Of a DNA stretch of 64,000 nt, positions 59,684 to 64,000 are shown one piece after another. Each line of letters starts with the position of its first letter. The first letter of the stretch is position 1. The notes beneath the pieces were generated by a model. It was not told where the DNA came from. It searched no databases and saw nothing but the letters and a program-made list of their open reading frames with translations. Both the position numbers and the translations under genes were made by a program. Source of the DNA: Psychromonas sp. MME1 (lineage in GTDB: Bacteria; Pseudomonadota; Gammaproteobacteria; Enterobacterales; Psychromonadaceae); NCBI RefSeq assembly GCF_041080865.1, contig NZ_CP160906.1, positions 2,108,001-2,172,000 of the forward strand. The letters are read 5' to 3'.

Positions 59684-60423
59684 AATAGCTCCAAATATGT
59701 GTTAATGAATTAAGTTGGAGACACTATGAAGAGTTGTAGAGAAAAAAAATATTGTGAAAAATAACAAACCATTTCTGTTTTTTAGTTTTACTAAAAGATA
59801 GGCCGAAAATAATTACATTGATCACAAAAATAGTGCTGTGAGTTGCATTATGACCCAAATAACGTTTGCTATCCCCTTCCACTCCTTTATGAATAAATAT
59901 CAAAAATAATTAAGAGTGTGATTGATAAGAATTGTTTATGTTTCAATCTAACCATCTCTCTAAATGAAAAAACCGATATATAAGGCTTAACATGCCACAC
60001 TCTATTTTTACACTAATTTTTTAAATGGATGATATAAACTTTACGAATAATAAAACGCTTGATTTAAATGTGAAATTTGACAATAACAGAATCACGCTTA
60101 CAAAAAAACTTAAGCTATTGATTTTAAATCAAAACAAACTTTTTCACTATTGACCTAAAATACAATACGCGAGCATATTCCCGTTCCGGTTTATAAATAC
60201 GACAACCTTTTTGACTCTGTAATACCTCTTAAATAAAACACCTACCAATCACACGCATGCGCAGGATCACAATAAATCAAATAAACAAAAAATAACAAAA
60301 GAGAAATAAAATTCATGAAAAGACTTTATAAACAGATCGGCATATTGTTTAAATATTCACCGCGCATGTGAATGTAAACCACAAATAGACAACATTTATA
60401 CAACATTACAAAAGGACAGGATA
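59684..60423. other. Divergent promoter region isomerase / xylFGH
   Basis: 740 AT-rich bases. Sequences such as TTGTGAAAAATAACAAAC near 59752 and AATGTGAAATTTGAC near 60068 loosely recall enterobacterial XylR half-sites, but I cannot assign operators. An 18-codon frame at 60315 lacks support. No gene seen. Confidence 0.5.
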
Positions 60424-61418
60424 ATGAGTAAAATAATCACCCTCTTATGTGTAGTTTTAATGAGTATTAGTACGCCTATCTTTGCTAAAACAGTGAAAAT
60501 AGGCATGGTAATTGACGATCTTCGTTTAAACGTTGGCAGAAAGATAGAGATATTTTTGTGGCGAAAGCAGAACAATTAGGCGCTAAAGTATACGTCCAGT
60601 CTGCAAACGGAAATGAACAAACACAAATATCGCAAATTGAAAATATGATCTCTCGTGGTGTTGATGTGTTGGTTATCATACCTACAAACGGAGAGGTGCT
60701 TTCTAATGTAATCAAAGAAGCAAAAATTGATGGTATTGAAATACTTTCTTACGATCGCCTGATCAACAATGCAGACATTGATTTTTACCTCTCCTTTGAC
60801 AATGAGAAAGTCGGTGAAATGCAAGCAAAATCAATGCTCGCTTCAAAACCATCTGGTCGTTATTTCCTAATGGGTGGCTCGCCAACTGATAATAATGCAA
60901 AACTTTTCCGTCAAGGACAAATGAACATTCTACAGCCTAAAATTGATTCAGGCGATATCAAAGTTGTTGGTGATCAATGGGTTAATGCCTGGTTAGCAGA
61001 AAATGCATTAAAAATAATGGAAAATGCGCTAACAGCTAATAATAACGATATTGACGTTGTAGTCGCTTCTAATGACTCTACTGCAGGTGGTGCTATTCAA
61101 GCTTTAGAAGCACAAGGTCTAGCAGGTAAAGTATTTATTTCAGGACAAGATGCTGACTTAGCAGCAGTACGCAGAATCATTGCTGGTACCCAAACCATGA
61201 CGGTATACAAACCTATCGTTGCACTAGCACAGCGTGCAGCTGAAATTGCGGTAACCTTAGGTAATGGCGATACTCCAAAACAAAACGCGAAATTAAATAA
61301 CGGCATGAAGGACGTTCCTGCTTGGTTATTAGAGCCGATAGCCGTTGATGTGACTAACATAAAAGAAACTATCGTGGCAGATGGCTTCCACTCTAAAGAA
61401 GAACTTTATAGCAAATAA
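60424..61418 (+). pseudogene. xylF: Xylose-binding periplasmic protein XylF, one frameshift
   Basis: The ATG at 60424 opens a Sec signal ending TPIFA and the mature start KTVKIGMVIDDLR. The frame breaks in the A run at 60528-60530: one added base gives DDLRL(E/K)RWQKDRDIFVAKAEQL, the E. coli XylF sequence almost unchanged, and the rest reads to 61418 (about 331 residues). SANGNEQTQISQIENM, SFDNEKVGE and ISGQDADLAAVRR are family signatures. It binds D-xylose for XylGH. A 1-base contraction in a homopolymer suggests sequence error. Confidence 0.93.
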
Positions 61419-61425
61419 AACAGAT

Positions 61426-61453
61426 AAAACGCTAAGTGAAAACTTAGCGTTTT
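61426..61453 (+). terminator. Intercistronic terminator/attenuator xylF-xylG
   Basis: 12-bp stem AAAACGCTAAGT/ACTTAGCGTTTT with a GAAA loop and extra T residues, between xylF and xylG. It may stop most transcripts after xylF and so give excess binding protein. Confidence 0.85.
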
Positions 61454-61469
61454 TTATAAGGAGTAATTT

Positions 61470-62996
61470 ATGTATCCACTGCTAGAAATGCGTAATATCG
61501 TAAAATGCTTTGGTTCGGTAAAAGCCTTGGATGGCGTTAGCATTAGATTAGATAAAGGTGAAATTTTATCGTTATGTGGGGAAAATGGATCCGGAAAATC
61601 AACCTTGATGAAAGTACTTTGCGGTATTTACGCTCACGGTGAATATGAAGGTGAAATAATTTACAAAGGTAAAAAAATAGAACCAAAGAAAATATCAGAT
61701 ACGGAAGATTTAGGTATCGCCATTATTCACCAAGAACTCACATTAGTAAAAGAGTTAAGTATTCTCGAAAATCTTTTTCTTGGATCAGAGATCTGTAATT
61801 TCGGCATGATGGATTTCGAATTAATGCATTACGAAGCTAAAGCATTATTAAGCAAAGTAAAACTATCAGTATCCCCCGAAACTAAAGTTGGTGATTTAGG
61901 CGTAGGTCAACAACAATTAGTTGAAATTGCCAAGGCAATGTCTAAAAATGCCAAGCTCTTAGTACTCGATGAACCGACAGCCCCCCTCACCGAATCAGAA
62001 ACCGAGATTTTACTCACCTTAGTAAAAGAGCTTAGAGACTCAGGCGTTAGTTGTATATATATTTCCCATAAGCTTAGTGAAGTGAAGGAGATTTCCGATC
62101 ACATTTGCGTTATTCGAGATGGCGTACCTATTGGAACTCGTGAAGCCAAAAATATGACAACCGATGATATTGTCACCATGATGGTCGGACGAGAAATGAA
62201 GCAACTTTTCCCACGCGAAGAACATGACATTGGAGAGGTCGTACTTGAGGTTAAAAATGTCAATGCCTGGGATAAATCAAACTCATCCATTCCGAAAGTA
62301 AGAAATGCCAGTTTTGAACTTCGCAAAGGAGAAATTCTCGGTATTTCAGGGCTCGTTGGTGCAGGTCGAACCGAGTTAATGGAATGCTTATATGGGTGTT
62401 ATCAAGGTAAATATGAAGGTCAATTTTATTTAAATGGCGAACAACTCCTTATTCAAAATAGCCGCGATGCCCTAGAAGCAGGTATAGCAATGGTTCCTGA
62501 AGACCGAAAACATAATGGAATTGTCCCAGTTATGTCGGTTGGACAAAACATGTCTTTAGCGGCACTTGATCAATTTACCTCAGCAGGAGTATTAAACGAC
62601 ACCTTAGAAGCCAACACCATTGCAGAAGGCGTTAAAAGATTAACGGTAAAAACCCCCAACACGGAAATTGCTATCAGCAGTTTATCCGGTGGTAATCAAC
62701 AGAAAGCTATTTTATCAAGATTCTTAATGGTCAATCCTAGTATCTTAATTCTTGATGAACCGACGCGAGGTATCGATGTCGGTGCTAAATACGAGATTTA
62801 TAAATTGATGTTTCAACTCGTCAAAACAGGACTCAGTATCATTATGGTCTCCTCAGAGTTACCTGAAGTGCTTGGTATCAGCGACCGAGTATTGGTGATG
62901 CACGAAGGAATCATTAAAGGCGATTTAATCAACAACAACTTATCACAAAAAATAATTATGGATTGTGCATTATCAGAAAAAGGAGAGGCAGCGTGA
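61470..62996 (+). CDS. xylG: Xylose ABC transporter ATP-binding protein XylG
   Basis: 508 residues with two ABC cassettes, typical of CUT2 sugar importers. First cassette: Walker [10 protein letters not shown], Walker [13 protein letters not shown]. Second: degenerate Walker [10 protein letters not shown], signature [15 protein letters not shown], Walker [28 protein letters not shown] is the first-cassette signature. It powers xylose uptake with XylF and XylH. AAGGAG lies before the ATG; the stop overlaps the xylH start. Confidence 0.96.
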   Translation: MYPLLEMRNIVKCFGSVKALDGVSIRLDKGEILSLCGENGSGKSTLMKVLCGIYAHGEYEGEIIYKGKKIEPKKISDTEDLGIAIIHQELTLVKELSILENLFLGSEICNFGMMDFELMHYEAKALLSKVKLSVSPETKVGDLGVGQQQLVEIAKAMSKNAKLLVLDEPTAPLTESETEILLTLVKELRDSGVSCIYISHKLSEVKEISDHICVIRDGVPIGTREAKNMTTDDIVTMMVGREMKQLFPREEHDIGEVVLEVKNVNAWDKSNSSIPKVRNASFELRKGEILGISGLVGAGRTELMECLYGCYQGKYEGQFYLNGEQLLIQNSRDALEAGIAMVPEDRKHNGIVPVMSVGQNMSLAALDQFTSAGVLNDTLEANTIAEGVKRLTVKTPNTEIAISSLSGGNQQKAILSRFLMVNPSILILDEPTRGIDVGAKYEIYKLMFQLVKTGLSIIMVSSELPEVLGISDRVLVMHEGIIKGDLINNNLSQKIIMDCALSEKGEAA

Positions 62997-64000
62997 TGGA
63001 AAATTCAAGTGAATTAAACAAACAGGAAAGTCCAATGAGTGGAATAAACAACATCAAAACAGCAAATAATTTAAAGCTGATGGAACGAATAAAAAATATT
63101 AATATCCAAATGTTCGTTATGGTTGCCGCTATTATTTTCATCATGCTCTTCTTTAGCATTATGACAGAATGGAGTTATTTAACACCCAGAAATATTTCTA
63201 ACCTTTTTAGACAAACTGCAATCACGGGTATTTTGGCAATAGGGATGGTTTTTGTCATCATTAGTGGCGAAATTGACCTTTCTGTTGGTTCACTAATGGG
63301 GTTATTAGGTGGGATAGCAGCTATTTTAGATGTCTGGTTTGGTTTTCCTCTTCCTTTAACAATCATCATAACATTAACCACGGGTGTACTTTTAGGTGCT
63401 TGGAATGGTTGGTGGATTGCTTATCGCAAAGTCCCCTCTTTTATTGTTACCTTAGCTGGTTACTTGGCATTTCGAGGTATTTTAATTGGTATAACAGATG
63501 GTACAACAGTCGCACCCATTTCAAATGCAATGGGTGTTATCGGGCAAAGTTATCTGCCTAGCATGGTTAGCTTAGTGATTGGTGTTGGTTGCCTTGCAGC
63601 TTATTTTGGCTGGCAACAGAAGCGTAATGGTATGCGTAAAAAATATGAGTTATCAGTGCCAAGTATGCAGCGCTCTTTAATGAAAAACGCTATCATGGGT
63701 ATCGCCGTTTTAACGGTTATATTCTTACTTAATGATTACCGTGGTGTACCGACTCCTGTTTTATTACTTATATTCTTCGCACTTGTTGGTACTTTTATGG
63801 CAACAAAATCGCGTTTTGGACGCCGTATCTACGCCATTGGTGGTAATATTGAAGCAAGTCGTTTATCCGGCATCAATGTCGAGCGCACTAAGTTAGCCGT
63901 TTATGCAATGAATGGATTCCTAGTCGCTGTTTCTGCCTTAATATTAAGTTCTCGTTTAGGGGCAGGTTCACCTTCGGCGGGTAATATTGCCGAACTTGAT
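62996..64000 (+). CDS. xylH: Xylose ABC transporter permease XylH, 3' end outside the window
   Basis: The ATG at 62996 overlaps the xylG stop (TGATG) and is preceded by GGAGAGG. 335 codons are open to the window end. Several membrane helices are evident, with the CUT2 permease signatures [34 protein letters not shown] and [21 protein letters not shown]. coli XylH is 393 residues, so about 60 are missing. Confidence 0.95.
   Translation, partial: MENSSELNKQESPMSGINNIKTANNLKLMERIKNINIQMFVMVAAIIFIMLFFSIMTEWSYLTPRNISNLFRQTAITGILAIGMVFVIISGEIDLSVGSLMGLLGGIAAILDVWFGFPLPLTIIITLTTGVLLGAWNGWWIAYRKVPSFIVTLAGYLAFRGILIGITDGTTVAPISNAMGVIGQSYLPSMVSLVIGVGCLAAYFGWQQKRNGMRKKYELSVPSMQRSLMKNAIMGIAVLTVIFLLNDYRGVPTPVLLLIFFALVGTFMATKSRFGRRIYAIGGNIEASRLSGINVERTKLAVYAMNGFLVAVSALILSSRLGAGSPSAGNIAELD

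Noticed and set aside
59740-59860. CRP-like TGTGA sequences in the xyl divergent region
   Set aside because: The second half-sites are poor or wrongly spaced, so no CRP site is called.
60315-60371. 18-codon frame before xylF as a possible leader peptide
   Set aside because: No run of regulatory codons and no terminator/antiterminator structure after it.
1-64000. CRISPR arrays, rRNA genes, prophage or IS transposase
   Set aside because: I looked for regularly spaced repeats, rRNA segments and transposase or integrase motifs and saw none.

Overview
The window is AT-rich Gammaproteobacterial DNA. Gene content and protein style (tandem tRNA-Asp genes, GGEEF and MCP signalling proteins, XylR/XylFGH/XylB close to the enterobacterial ones) suggest a marine Alteromonadales/Vibrionales-type bacterium, perhaps Psychromonas-like; the genus is inference. 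Nearly everything after 7 kb is one large beta-glucan/cellulose/xylan and xylose utilization island.

Layout: 1-572 is a tandem array of identical tRNA-Asp(GTC) genes. 656-7012 is housekeeping/signalling: GNAT acetyltransferase, membrane diguanylate cyclase, a truncated MreB-related fragment, a lipoprotein and an MCP broken by two single-base lesions. 7.1-11.4 kb holds a lipoprotein GH10 xylanase with two CBM9-like modules and a lipoprotein built of two nearly identical jelly-roll-like repeats. 12.4-28.3 kb (minus strand) holds a four-gene sugar ABC transporter, a GH149/GH94-type phosphorylase next to a GH3 glucosidase, two XylR-like AraC regulators, an orphan MsmX/UgpC-type ATPase and aldose 1-epimerase. 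28.3-41.5 kb holds GH9, two GH5, a LamB-type porin, a domain-permuted GH3 and glucokinase, plus two gene relics. 41.9-50.6 kb holds a third GH3, a third XylR-like regulator, a GPH-family symporter and two GH43 xylosidases. 50.7-64 kb is the xylose block: transketolase, transaldolase, xylB, xylR, galM, an L-fucose/L-arabinose-isomerase-family protein where xylA would be expected, and xylFGH (xylH runs off the end).

How the parts work together (inference): lipoprotein and exported GH10/GH9/GH5 enzymes cut polysaccharide; the LamB-type porin passes oligomers to the periplasm; the ABC transporter and GPH symporter import them; cytoplasmic GH3, GH149-like and GH43 enzymes release glucose, glucose-1-phosphate and xylose; GalM, Glk, the isomerase, XylB, Tal and Tkt feed central metabolism.

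Two things stand out. First, three intact XylR-like paralogues plus a relic of a fourth are spread through the glucan part, and at least seven promoter regions carry a pair of CCAAAT-like half-sites exactly 21 bp apart, the geometry of an AraC-type operator; this looks like an undescribed regulon. Second, seven genes carry nine isolated 1-base indels, many in homopolymers, with otherwise full-length conserved proteins, which points to sequence error or very recent loss; the two true relics look quite different, with many lesions.
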